Shown in pieces: positions 24,939-33,271 of a DNA stretch of 64,000 bases. Under the pieces are notes generated by a model that saw only the letters and a list, made by a program, of their open reading frames with translations, searched no databases and was not told where the DNA came from. The DNA is from Comamonas avium (GTDB taxonomy: Bacteria > Pseudomonadota > Gammaproteobacteria > Burkholderiales > Burkholderiaceae_C). The translations under genes were made by a program, and so were the position numbers. The first letter of the stretch is position 1. Each line of letters begins with the position of its first letter. The stretch is taken from contig NZ_JACSQK010000001.1 of NCBI RefSeq assembly GCF_014836675.1, positions 89,661-153,660 of the forward strand, written 5' to 3'.

Positions 24939-25959
24939 AACCTCCAACGTGCCGACAGCAGCGGCCCGCAGTCACTGGCTGGCAATGCTCTTGGTGGCGG
25001 TTACCGCTGGTTTGGTTGTGCTGGGTGTGTGTGTGGGCAGCACAGGGTGGGAGAGCGTGTGGCGCATGCGCAGCGACCCCGTTGCGCAGCAAATTGTGTG
25101 GGACATCCGTTTTCCTCGCACCTTGGGTGCATGGCTTGCCGGGGCCTTGCTGGGGCTGGCGGGTGCGGTGGCTCAGGGGCTGTTTCGTAACCCGCTGGCT
25201 GACCCATATTTGCTGGGCAGTGCCTCGGGCGCTGCACTGGGTGGGGCAGCTGCCATGGTGTTCAGTGGCACAGCGGCCATTGGCATGGAATGGATGCAGC
25301 GTCTGGGTATGACTGGCATGGCTTTTGCCGGCGCTGCGATTGCCGTACTGCTGACGCTGACACTGGCGCAAGGTGTGCAAAACAGTTTGCGCATGCTGCT
25401 GGCGGGTGTGGTTGTGGGGGTGGTGCTGGGGGCTGTGCGCGACATGCTGGAGTTGCGCTACCCAGACATCCTGCAGCCCATGAAGGCTTTTGGCCTGGGC
25501 AGCACCGCTTTTATTGGCTGGGCCGCGTGCCTGCTGATGGTGGGGGCTTGGGCATTGTGTGCTCTGGCGGCATGGTGCCTGTCCAGAGTGCTGGATGGTT
25601 TGACCCTGGGTGAATCTACGGCGGCCAGTCTGGGTCTCCCTTTAGCGCCCATGCGCGCTGGCTTGATCGCCGTGATGGCGTTGGCCACTGGCACTGCGGT
25701 GGCGCAGACAGGCTTGATCGCTTTTGTCGGTCTTGCAGCACCGCACCTGGTGCGCAGCATGGTCAACGTGGGGCATGCCCGCAGCACGCTGCTGAGCAGT
25801 TTGATGGGCGGTGTGGTGCTGCTGACAGCAGATATTTTGGCGCGCTGGGTGATGGCTCCAGAAGAGCTGCCTGTCGGTGTTTTGACGGCCTTGCTGGGCG
25901 GCACCTACTTGCTGTGGCTGATGCACCGTGGCCATGCCGCACGGCAAGGAAGGGGCTGA
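24928..25959 (+). CDS. btuC: Cobalamin ABC transporter permease BtuC
   Basis: An integral membrane subunit of the FecCD/BtuC type, 343 residues with about ten helices. Signature stretches RFPRTLGAWLAGALLGLAGA, GLFRNPLADPYLLG and GLIAFVGLAAPHLVR are present. GTG 24928 overlaps the btuF stop by 11 bases and has GAGAAAG upstream; GTG 24949 is possible. It partners BtuF and BtuD. Confidence 0.9.
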   Translation: MSTRTSNVPTAAARSHWLAMLLVAVTAGLVVLGVCVGSTGWESVWRMRSDPVAQQIVWDIRFPRTLGAWLAGALLGLAGAVAQGLFRNPLADPYLLGSASGAALGGAAAMVFSGTAAIGMEWMQRLGMTGMAFAGAAIAVLLTLTLAQGVQNSLRMLLAGVVVGVVLGAVRDMLELRYPDILQPMKAFGLGSTAFIGWAACLLMVGAWALCALAAWCLSRVLDGLTLGESTAASLGLPLAPMRAGLIAVMALATGTAVAQTGLIAFVGLAAPHLVRSMVNVGHARSTLLSSLMGGVVLLTADILARWVMAPEELPVGVLTALLGGTYLLWLMHRGHAARQGRG

Positions 25960-25962
25960 GCA

Positions 25963-26754
25963 ATGACATTGCCTGTAATGCATGGTGCAACGGCTTTGCA
26001 AGCCCGGGATCTGTTTGTCCAGATCGGCAAGCAAAACCTGCTGCATGGGGTGAATGTGCAGTTGCCTGCCCAGCAATGGACGGCGATTGTGGGCCCCAAT
26101 GGCGCGGGCAAATCAACGCTGCTGCGCGCTTTGGCGGGGCTGCACCCACGCAAAGGCTGGCAGGGGCAAGTGGAGCTGCTGGGTCAGCCGCTGGCTGCGT
26201 GGCCAGTAAAAGATCGCGCCCGTACCTTGTCCTGGATGGGGCAAAACGAAGCCGTGTCTCAAGAGCTGTGCAGTTACGACGTGGTCATGCTGGGGCGCTT
26301 GCCACACCAGCCATGGCTGGCACCCCCCAGTGCGCAAGACCATATGGTGGTCGAAGCCTGTCTGCACACCACACAGGCCTGGGATTGGCGCCACCGGCCT
26401 TTGGCTGAACTGTCTGGCGGAGAGCGACAGCGTGTCTTGCTGGCGCGGGCCTTGGCAGTGCAGGCGCAGGTTTTGCTGATGGATGAGCCTCTGGCCAATC
26501 TGGATCCACCGCATCAAAGTGAGTGGATGGACACGGTCAAAGGTCTGGTCATGCATGGGCACACCGTGGTCAGCGTGCTGCACGAGTTGAGTATTGCCCT
26601 GCAATCAGACCACATGGTGGTCATGCAAGCTGGCGCTGTGCTGCATCAGGGTGCAACCCACGATGTCACCACGCATGCCGCTTTGGAGACGGTGTTTGAC
26701 CGCCGCATCCGCATTCGGCAGATTGAAGGCATGTGGATGGCTTTACCCGGCTGA
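25963..26754 (+). CDS. btuD: Cobalamin ABC transporter ATPase BtuD
   Basis: An ABC ATPase of 263 residues. Walker A GPNGAGKST, the signature LSGGERQR, Walker B VLLMDEP with D-loop ANLD, and a switch His in VVSVLHEL are all present. It starts three bases after btuC with a strong AAGGAAGGGG site. It powers corrinoid import with BtuC and BtuF. Confidence 0.93.
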   Translation: MTLPVMHGATALQARDLFVQIGKQNLLHGVNVQLPAQQWTAIVGPNGAGKSTLLRALAGLHPRKGWQGQVELLGQPLAAWPVKDRARTLSWMGQNEAVSQELCSYDVVMLGRLPHQPWLAPPSAQDHMVVEACLHTTQAWDWRHRPLAELSGGERQRVLLARALAVQAQVLLMDEPLANLDPPHQSEWMDTVKGLVMHGHTVVSVLHELSIALQSDHMVVMQAGAVLHQGATHDVTTHAALETVFDRRIRIRQIEGMWMALPG

Positions 26755-26811
26755 ACGTTTTATTTTTGAAACCCACTTCTTCGTAAGCCCTAACCTTGAA
26801 GGAAATTTGCC

Positions 26812-27489
26812 ATGCATATTGAACCCGGTTTAGTAGATGGAACCAAGCTGCTGCTCAGTTACGCCACTGCCACGGCGGCGCTGGCTTACACGGCCAAACT
26901 GGCCTGGGGCATGGTCAAGCACAGCGGTGCTGCGGCTTTGCTGTTGCGCTCGGTCATTGCTTCGGTGCTGGTATTTGTCTTTTTTGAGGTATTTCCGCAC
27001 CACCCCGTGGGAATCTCAGAAGTGCATCTGATTTTGGGGACTACGCTACTGCTGATTTTTGGTGCAGCTCCAGCTGCGATTGGACTGGCAACTGGATTGC
27101 TGGTGCAAAGCGTGTTTTTTGCACCGCAAGACTTGCCCCAGTACGGCATGAATGTGACCACCTTGCTGGTGCCGTTGTTTGCCACCGTGGTGCTGGCGCG
27201 CAGGGTGATTCCAGAAAATATGGCCTATGTTGATCTGAGCTATGCCCAGACGTTCAAGCTGTCCGTGGCTTACCAGGGCGGTATCGTGCTGTGGGTGGGC
27301 TTTTGGGCTATTTATGGCCACGGCGTAGGTGCTGAGAACCTGACCAGCATCGGCAGCTTTGGAGCTGCTTATATGACCGTAGTGCTGCTGGAGCCCCTGA
27401 TTGATCTGGGTGTGCTGGCCATGGCCAAGTCTTGGCGCCGCCTGCAAGGCAGTGCCGTGCTGGAGCGCCGGGTGTACCAGGCGGCTTGA
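26812..27489 (+). CDS. CbiM-like cobalt ECF transporter substrate-binding membrane protein
   Basis: A 225-residue membrane protein with about six helices starting MHIEPGLVDG. The N-terminal Met-His-Ile matches CbiM/NikM proteins, in which the amino terminus and His2 bind Co(II) or Ni(II). No CbiN, CbiQ or CbiO gene is adjacent, so it either works alone or uses an energising module coded elsewhere. AAGGAAA precedes the ATG. The cobalamin setting favours cobalt. A strong terminator follows. Confidence 0.75.
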   Translation: MHIEPGLVDGTKLLLSYATATAALAYTAKLAWGMVKHSGAAALLLRSVIASVLVFVFFEVFPHHPVGISEVHLILGTTLLLIFGAAPAAIGLATGLLVQSVFFAPQDLPQYGMNVTTLLVPLFATVVLARRVIPENMAYVDLSYAQTFKLSVAYQGGIVLWVGFWAIYGHGVGAENLTSIGSFGAAYMTVVLLEPLIDLGVLAMAKSWRRLQGSAVLERRVYQAA

Positions 27490-27554
27490 TGGGCTGTGAT
27501 GCGCCTGCTGCTTTGGCAGCGCGCAGATTCCGACTTTGTTTTTTCTTGTGCCGG

Positions 27555-27584
27555 GCGGGCTGCTCAAAGGCCCGCTCTTTTTTT
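27555..27584 (+). terminator. Terminator between the CbiM-like gene and cobO
   Basis: GCGGGC and GCCCGC with a nine-base loop, then TC and seven T. It divides the cobalamin cluster in two although all genes point the same way. Confidence 0.8.
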
Positions 27585-27606
27585 GAATTTCAGGCTGATC
27601 CGAACC

Positions 27607-28176
27607 ATGCAAATTGAAACCCCACCTTCCACCAAACCCTACGAAAAGCCAGAGGGCGAGCGTCGTGGGCTCATTTTGGTCAACACCGGTGACGGCAAAG
27701 GCAAGACCACAGCGGCTTTTGGCCTGGCATTTCGCGCCACAGGCCGTGGCAAAGCCGTGAAGGTGTTCCAGTTCATGAAAGTGCCGACGGCGCGTTTTGG
27801 CGAGCACCGTCTGGCTGATCAGGTGGGCATGCCCGTGCAAGGTCTGGGCGATGGTTTCAGCTGGAAGAGCAAAGATCTGGAGCAGTCAGGCCAGATTGCC
27901 CGCGATGGCTGGGAGCATGCCAAGGCCGCCATTTTGTCGGGCGAGTATTTTCTGGTGGTGCTCGACGAGGTGACGTACCCGCTGATTTATGGCTGGTTGC
28001 CCCTGCAGGAAGTGCTGGACACCTTGAAGGCGCGTCCGAAAGATGTGCATGTCTGCGTGACGGGCCGCCGCTGTCCGCAAGAAATCATTGACATAGCCGA
28101 TACGGTGACCGAAATGACGTTGATCAAACACGCTTTTAAGGCGGGCGTACCCGCGCAGCGGGGCATTGAAGACTGA
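27607..28176 (+). CDS. cobO: Corrinoid adenosyltransferase CobO
   Basis: Transfers the adenosyl group of ATP to Co(I) of cobyrinic acid a,c-diamide or other corrinoids. It has 189 residues. An N-terminal P-loop NTGDGKGKTTAAFGLAFRA and VLDEVTYPL fit the CobA/CobO/BtuR family, and CVTGRRCPQEI is typical of CobO. The start ATG 27607 follows a terminator, so a local promoter is expected but none is clear. Confidence 0.94.
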   Translation: MQIETPPSTKPYEKPEGERRGLILVNTGDGKGKTTAAFGLAFRATGRGKAVKVFQFMKVPTARFGEHRLADQVGMPVQGLGDGFSWKSKDLEQSGQIARDGWEHAKAAILSGEYFLVVLDEVTYPLIYGWLPLQEVLDTLKARPKDVHVCVTGRRCPQEIIDIADTVTEMTLIKHAFKAGVPAQRGIED

Positions 28177-28186
28177 CAATCAGGGC

Positions 28187-28900
28187 ATGAGCGAAACACA
28201 CGATCTGGGGCACTACCAAACCATTGCAGCCACGCCTTTTTCACAGCAAGAGCGTGCTGCGGTGTACCGCGCCATCCATGAGCGGCGTGATATGCGTCAC
28301 TTTGTGCCGGGCGCAGTCAGCGATGAGGTATTGCTGCGCCTGCTGCGAGCAGCGCACCATGCGCCCAGTGTTGGGTTCATGCAGCCATGGCGCTTCATCC
28401 GCGTGCGCGATTGCAGCATGCGTGAAGGCATTCATGCCCTGGTGGAGCAAGAGCGCGTGCTCACGGCCCAGGCGCTGGGCGTGCGCCAGGAAGACTTCAT
28501 GCAGCTGAAGGTGCAAGGCGTGCTGGATGCCGCCGAGGTGCTGATCGTCGCCTTGCCGCCGGGCCGCGAAGCCCATGTGTTTGGCCGCCGCACCATGCCC
28601 GAGATGGATGTGGCCTCTGCAGCCTGCGCCATCCAGAACATGTGGTTGGCGGCGCGGGCTGAAGGGCTGGGCATGGGCTGGGTGTCGATTTACGACCCGC
28701 AAGCGCTGGCGCAACTGCTTGAAATGCCCCAGGGCAGCTACCCGCTGGCGGTGCTGTGTCTGGGGCCTGTGCAGGCCTACTACGCCGAGCCCATGCTGCA
28801 GCAAGAAAAATGGGCGCTGCGTGCGCCCCTGCAGGACATGCTGTTTGAGGAGCGCTGGGGTCAGTCACCAGCTCCGGATCAGACGGTGGGCCCGGCATGA
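28187..28900 (+). CDS. bluB: 5,6-dimethylbenzimidazole synthase BluB
   Basis: A flavin-destroying enzyme that uses oxygen to turn reduced FMN into the lower ligand of B12. It has 237 residues of nitroreductase fold with RRDMRHF near the N terminus and APSVGFMQPWRF, both standard in BluB. It starts ten bases after cobO at ATG 28187; a TTG at 28166 is in frame. Its presence shows the cell makes the DMB base aerobically. Confidence 0.93.
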   Translation: MSETHDLGHYQTIAATPFSQQERAAVYRAIHERRDMRHFVPGAVSDEVLLRLLRAAHHAPSVGFMQPWRFIRVRDCSMREGIHALVEQERVLTAQALGVRQEDFMQLKVQGVLDAAEVLIVALPPGREAHVFGRRTMPEMDVASAACAIQNMWLAARAEGLGMGWVSIYDPQALAQLLEMPQGSYPLAVLCLGPVQAYYAEPMLQQEKWALRAPLQDMLFEERWGQSPAPDQTVGPA

Positions 28901-29964
28901 CGGAGATTCACCTGACGGCGGTTTTGGCTGTCGCTTTAAGCCCGCTGGCCTGGGTGTACCAATGGTGGGACGCAGACAGTGCTGGGCAGGCCTTTTGGGC
29001 ACAGCAAATCATGGCAGGCACTTTGGCCGTGCTGGTGGCCTTGCTGCTGGATCGCATGTGGGGCGAACCCCCCGTGTGGCTGCACCCGGTGGTGTTGATG
29101 GGAAAATTGCTAGGGGCTTTGGGTAAATGGATAGCGCCTAGCGTATATAAACCAAGGGATTTCAAGTCTTTTGTATTGGGAATGATTGCCTGGTGTGCGT
29201 TGGCAGCTCTCTTTTTTGTGGTTTATGCATTATGCCAATGGCTGTTGCCACCCTCGCAATGGTGGTGGCAGGGGCTGGTGCTGGGCGTGCTGCTCAAACC
29301 GCTGCTGTCGTGGCGCATGCTCAAAGAAGAGGTGCTGGCGGTAGAGGCTGCGCTGCAGCAATCCCTGCCTGCTGGGCGCGAGCGGCTGTCGTGGCTGGTC
29401 AGTCGCGATACCTCACAGCTGGATGCAGGCACGGTGCGGGAAAGTGCGATAGAGACGCTGGCGGAGAATTTGAGCGACTCCGTCATCGCGCCGCTGTTCT
29501 GGTTTGCATTGCTGGGCCTGCCCGGGGCAGCCGTCTACCGTCTGGCCAACACCGCCGATGCCATGTGGGGCTACCCCGGCTGGCGCGGGCAGGGCGCACA
29601 ACGCCGTTATTGGCAGTGGGCTGGCAAGTGGGCAGCGCGGGCCGATGATGTGCTCAACTGGCTCCCTGCACGGCTGACCGCATTGCTGATAGCTTCCATG
29701 GCACGCGGCCTGCCGTGCAAGGCATTGCGCCAGGATGCACGCGTCACGCCGTCGCCCAACGGTGGCTGGCCCATGGGCGCCATGGCGCTGGCTTTGGGCG
29801 TGCGCCTGGGCAAGCCCGGCGTGTATGTGCTGAATGCACAAGGCGATGTGCCCGGTGCTGCACATGTTGCGCAGGCTGTGCGCTTGGCAGCAGGTGTGGT
29901 CACCATGGTTGCGCTGCTCAGCACTGCGCTGCTGGTGGCTGCGTGCGTGGTGGCCTATGTCTAA
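28897..29964 (+). CDS. cbiB: Adenosylcobinamide-phosphate synthase (CbiB/CobD)
   Basis: A membrane enzyme joining aminopropanol phosphate to adenosylcobyric acid. It has 355 residues with about five helices. Family motifs HPVVLMGKLL, SWLVSRDTSQLD, ETLAENLSDSVIAPLFW, ANTADAMWGY and PSPNGGWPMGAMA are intact. ATGA overlap with bluB. Codons at 29129-29175 (WIAPSVYKPRDFKSF) are unusually AT-rich and resemble half of the intergenic palindromic repeat seen elsewhere in the window, though the frame is kept. Confidence 0.92.
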   Translation: MTEIHLTAVLAVALSPLAWVYQWWDADSAGQAFWAQQIMAGTLAVLVALLLDRMWGEPPVWLHPVVLMGKLLGALGKWIAPSVYKPRDFKSFVLGMIAWCALAALFFVVYALCQWLLPPSQWWWQGLVLGVLLKPLLSWRMLKEEVLAVEAALQQSLPAGRERLSWLVSRDTSQLDAGTVRESAIETLAENLSDSVIAPLFWFALLGLPGAAVYRLANTADAMWGYPGWRGQGAQRRYWQWAGKWAARADDVLNWLPARLTALLIASMARGLPCKALRQDARVTPSPNGGWPMGAMALALGVRLGKPGVYVLNAQGDVPGAAHVAQAVRLAAGVVTMVALLSTALLVAACVVAYV

Positions 29965-30979
29965 GGGCTGGGTGCACGGCGGCACAGACGCTCTGGGCGT
30001 GCCAGCCCATGATTTTTCAACCAACCGCAACGCCTGTGGCCCTTGCCCGCAGGCTGTAGCCGCTTTGCAAGCGGCGCATTGCGCGCAATACCCTGACCCC
30101 AGCTATACCGAGCTGCGCCAGCAACTGGCGCGCTTTCATGGGGTGGATATGCAGCGCATTGTGGTGGCTGGCAGTGCCAGTGAATTTATTCACCGCATCA
30201 CCATGCATGCCGTGCGCCAGGGCGCACAGTACGTGAGCTTGCCGCCGCACCACTACGGCGACTATCCCCAGGCCGCGCAGGTCTGGGGCTTGCCGGTGGT
30301 GGACCGTGCCAGCCATGCTGCAGGCCCTGGTCTGCATTGGGCCTGCGCTCCATCCAGTCCTTTGGGGCTGAATGAAAACCTCGACATGCATTGGACAGAT
30401 ACCGCGCCGGCTGCTGCCTGGCGTGTGCTGGACTGCGCCTACGCACCGCTGCGCCTGGTGGCCGGGCCACGATTGCCGTTTTTAGACAGCGTGTGGCAGA
30501 TGTGGACGCCCAATAAAGCCCTGGGCATGACCGGAGTGCGCGCAGCCTATGCGATTGCCCCGGTGCATGCCGACGCACATGAGCTGGCAGCACTTCGGCA
30601 GTTGGCCGCGTCCTGGGTGGTTGGTGCCCACGGTGTGGCCATGCTGCAAGCGTGGATCACACCAGCTGTGCAGCAATGGCTGCAAGCCAGTTTGGAGCAG
30701 TTGCGGCACTGGAAAGCACAGCAACTGCAGCTGTGTGCAGACTTGGACTGGACGGTATTGCCCGGCCATCAGGCCAATTACTTTGTCGCACGCTGGTCAG
30801 CCAGGCTGCATGCCCGCATGCCAGAGCATTTGGCCGCCTTGCGCGGACAGGGCATCAAATTGCGCGATGCCACCAGCTTTGGTTTGTCCGGTTGCGTGCG
30901 CATGGGGGTCTTGCCGCCTGCATCACAGCAGGCCTTGGCACTGGCATGGACGCAACTTCAAGAGAGGGAAATGGCATGA
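29957..30979 (+). CDS. L-threonine-O-3-phosphate decarboxylase (CobD/CobC type)
   Basis: A PLP enzyme giving (R)-1-aminopropan-2-ol phosphate for CbiB. It has 340 residues of the histidinol-phosphate aminotransferase fold. DFSTNRNACGPCP near the start and the probable PLP Lys in NKALGMTGVRAAYA support the assignment. ATG 29957 overlaps the cbiB stop by eight bases; the frame is open earlier but runs through cbiB. Named CobC in the aerobic and CobD in the Salmonella scheme. Confidence 0.9.
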   Translation: MSKGWVHGGTDALGVPAHDFSTNRNACGPCPQAVAALQAAHCAQYPDPSYTELRQQLARFHGVDMQRIVVAGSASEFIHRITMHAVRQGAQYVSLPPHHYGDYPQAAQVWGLPVVDRASHAAGPGLHWACAPSSPLGLNENLDMHWTDTAPAAAWRVLDCAYAPLRLVAGPRLPFLDSVWQMWTPNKALGMTGVRAAYAIAPVHADAHELAALRQLAASWVVGAHGVAMLQAWITPAVQQWLQASLEQLRHWKAQQLQLCADLDWTVLPGHQANYFVARWSARLHARMPEHLAALRGQGIKLRDATSFGLSGCVRMGVLPPASQQALALAWTQLQEREMA

Positions 30980-32463
30980 GCCAACGGATGCAAGCAGGCG
31001 TGAATTTGCCGCTGCCGCAAGCAGGGCAGGCCACCGCTTTGTGTGTGATGGTGCTGGGTACCAGCAGCAACGCCGGAAAAAGCTGGGTCACGACCGCGCT
31101 GTGCGCTTGGTACCGGGCACAGGGCTACAAGGTAGCGCCGTTCAAAGCGCAGAACATGAGTAACAACGCCCGCGTAGTGGCCACGCCAGATGGGCAATGG
31201 GGTGAAATTGGTACGGCTCAGTATTTGCAAGCCTTGGCCGCAGGCCGTGTGCCTGATGTGCGCATGAACCCTTTGCTGCTCAAGCCCGAGGCTGACACCC
31301 GCAGCCAGGTGGTACTGATGGGGCAGGCCAATGCACAACTTTCCAGCATGCCGTGGCGCGAACGCAGCCGTCATGTATGGCCAGATATTGCCGCAGCGCT
31401 GGACAGCTTGCGTGCTGAAAACGAGGTGGTGGTCATCGAAGGCGCAGGTTCACCGGCAGAGATCAACCTGCACAGCAGCGACGTGGTGAACATGCGCGTG
31501 GCCAAGCATTGCCACGCCCATTGTTTGCTGGTGGCAGACATTGACCGTGGGGGCGCTTTTGCACACCTGTATGGTACGTGGGCCTTGCTGCCGGCCGATG
31601 AGCAGGCATTGATCCAAGGCTTTGTGCTCAATAAGTTCCGCGGAGACGCCAGTTTGCTCGCCCCTGCACCGCAGATGCTGCAAGACAGGACAGGGGTGCC
31701 CACGGTGGCGACGATCCCCATGCAGTTTGACCACGGGCTGCCTGAAGAGGATGGCGTGTTTGACGCCCGCAGCACAGGGCGTGGCCACATTCACACCACC
31801 ATTGCCATCGTGGCGTATCCACGCATGAGCAACCACGATGAGTTTCAGCCCTTGCTCAGCGTGCCCGGCGTACGTGTGATCTGGGTGCGCAGCCCGGCAG
31901 ATATGGCAGAGGCAGACTGGGTGATTTTGCCGGGCTCTAAAGCGACTGCCTCAGATCTGGAATGGATGCGCAGCCAAGGGCTGGATGCGGCAGTGGCTGC
32001 CCATGCGCAGGCCGGTAAACGCATTCTGGGAATTTGCGGGGGCCTGCAAATGCTGGGTGAAGCGTTGATTGATTTGCACGGCGTGGACGGCAATGCGGCG
32101 GGGCTGGGCTTGCTCCCGCTAGTGACCCTGTTTGAGGCGCAGAAAACAGTGCGCCGCGTCACCGTGCAGCTACCTGCTTTGCGAGGGGTGTGGGCTGCGC
32201 TGCACGGGGTGGAACTGGATGTTTACGAAATTCACCACGGCCAGACCCAGCTGCGCGCTGATATGGAGGCTGGTCACTCGCAACGCGCAGATGAACCTGT
32301 GCCAGGGTTGGTCTGGCAAAGCGCCCAAGGTCATATCTGGGGTACGTATTGGCATGGCATGTTTGAGAACGCCGCGTTTGTGCAGGCTCTATGGGGAACG
32401 CAAACACCATCTCTGGATGATGTCTTTGAACGGATGGCGCACGGTGTTGAACAGTGGTTTTGA
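30976..32463 (+). CDS. cobQ: Adenosylcobyric acid synthase CobQ/CbiP
   Basis: Amidates four peripheral carboxylates of adenosylcobyrinate a,c-diamide. It has 495 residues: N-terminal ATPase with GTSSNAGKSWVTTAL and PFKAQNMSNNARV, then a glutamine amidotransferase domain with Cys354 in GICGGLQMLG and a late HGMFEN. ATGA overlap with the upstream decarboxylase gene. It is the last gene of the bluB-cbiB-decarboxylase-cobQ overlap chain. Confidence 0.95.
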   Translation: MSQRMQAGVNLPLPQAGQATALCVMVLGTSSNAGKSWVTTALCAWYRAQGYKVAPFKAQNMSNNARVVATPDGQWGEIGTAQYLQALAAGRVPDVRMNPLLLKPEADTRSQVVLMGQANAQLSSMPWRERSRHVWPDIAAALDSLRAENEVVVIEGAGSPAEINLHSSDVVNMRVAKHCHAHCLLVADIDRGGAFAHLYGTWALLPADEQALIQGFVLNKFRGDASLLAPAPQMLQDRTGVPTVATIPMQFDHGLPEEDGVFDARSTGRGHIHTTIAIVAYPRMSNHDEFQPLLSVPGVRVIWVRSPADMAEADWVILPGSKATASDLEWMRSQGLDAAVAAHAQAGKRILGICGGLQMLGEALIDLHGVDGNAAGLGLLPLVTLFEAQKTVRRVTVQLPALRGVWAALHGVELDVYEIHHGQTQLRADMEAGHSQRADEPVPGLVWQSAQGHIWGTYWHGMFENAAFVQALWGTQTPSLDDVFERMAHGVEQWF

Positions 32464-32594
32464 ATCAAAATGTGAGCGTGTGCTCTGGGTGTAGGCCTGA
32501 GACTGCAACTGTTGGCGTGCTGTGCCGATAGGCGGTGCCCCGCATGGAAAGGATGCTTGATGCATTGACTTTGCCATTCAAGGAGTACACATCA

Positions 32595-33125
32595 ATGAAG
32601 CTGCAATGGACCTCTTCTTTGCGCATGGGCACATGTGCTATCGCCTTCATGGGCGTTATCGCCGCGCAAGCACAGACACAGCCAGCACCAGCAATGCCTG
32701 GTCAGCCCCCCGCTGCCGCAGAAATGCACAAGCCCCAGCCCAAGCGGATGCCTAAGCAAGAAGGGCATCACAAAGCCGAGAAAAAGAAACATGCAACGCC
32801 GCAGCAGCATGAAGCAGCAGCCGTTGCGGCTGAACAGCGTCGCGGCATGGGGCCGGCAAATGCGCCCGGGGCACAGATGAGTGACCTTGAACGCAATGCT
32901 CTGCGTCGCTGTGAGATCTTTAAAACCAATGATGACCGCATGGCCTGTGTGGAACGGGTGCGCCAGCCACAGATTTCGGGCAGTGTGGAAGGCGGCGGCG
33001 TGATTCGCGAATACACACAGACGATTCAGGTGCCTGCTGCACCGCCAGCACAGTACAACGCGCCACCCATGGCACCCCAGTCGCCCCATATGGTGCATCC
33101 ACAAGTTGAGCCCATGCGTAAATAA
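32595..33125 (+). CDS. Periplasmic protein of unknown function
   Basis: A 176-residue protein starting at ATG 32595 with AAGGAG upstream. A signal peptide ends near AAQAQ. The middle is rich in Lys, His, Pro and Ala. A more conserved part follows: DLERNALRRCEIFK, ACVERVRQP, SGSVEGGGVIREYTQ; its two Cys may form a disulfide. Similar cysteine-pair plus SGSVEGGG stretches occur in hypothetical exported proteins of related bacteria. I can assign no function. A terminator follows 16 bases after the stop. Confidence 0.75.
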   Translation: MKLQWTSSLRMGTCAIAFMGVIAAQAQTQPAPAMPGQPPAAAEMHKPQPKRMPKQEGHHKAEKKKHATPQQHEAAAVAAEQRRGMGPANAPGAQMSDLERNALRRCEIFKTNDDRMACVERVRQPQISGSVEGGGVIREYTQTIQVPAAPPAQYNAPPMAPQSPHMVHPQVEPMRK

Positions 33126-33141
33126 AGATGGAGCAGAGATG

Positions 33142-33172
33142 AAAAGACCCGGCGTTGCCGGGTCTTTTTTTA
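33142..33172 (+). terminator. Terminator before cobT
   Basis: AAAAGACCCGGC and GCCGGGTCTTTTTTT with a three-base loop. Confidence 0.87.
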
Positions 33173-33271
33173 TGGAACGTCTGGACGCACAGCCCGTGCC
33201 AGTAGCACTGAACGCGGCATACTAGCTACAAGGCGCTGTGGCGCTGTCTTTGTTTGCTGTGAGGTTTGCCA

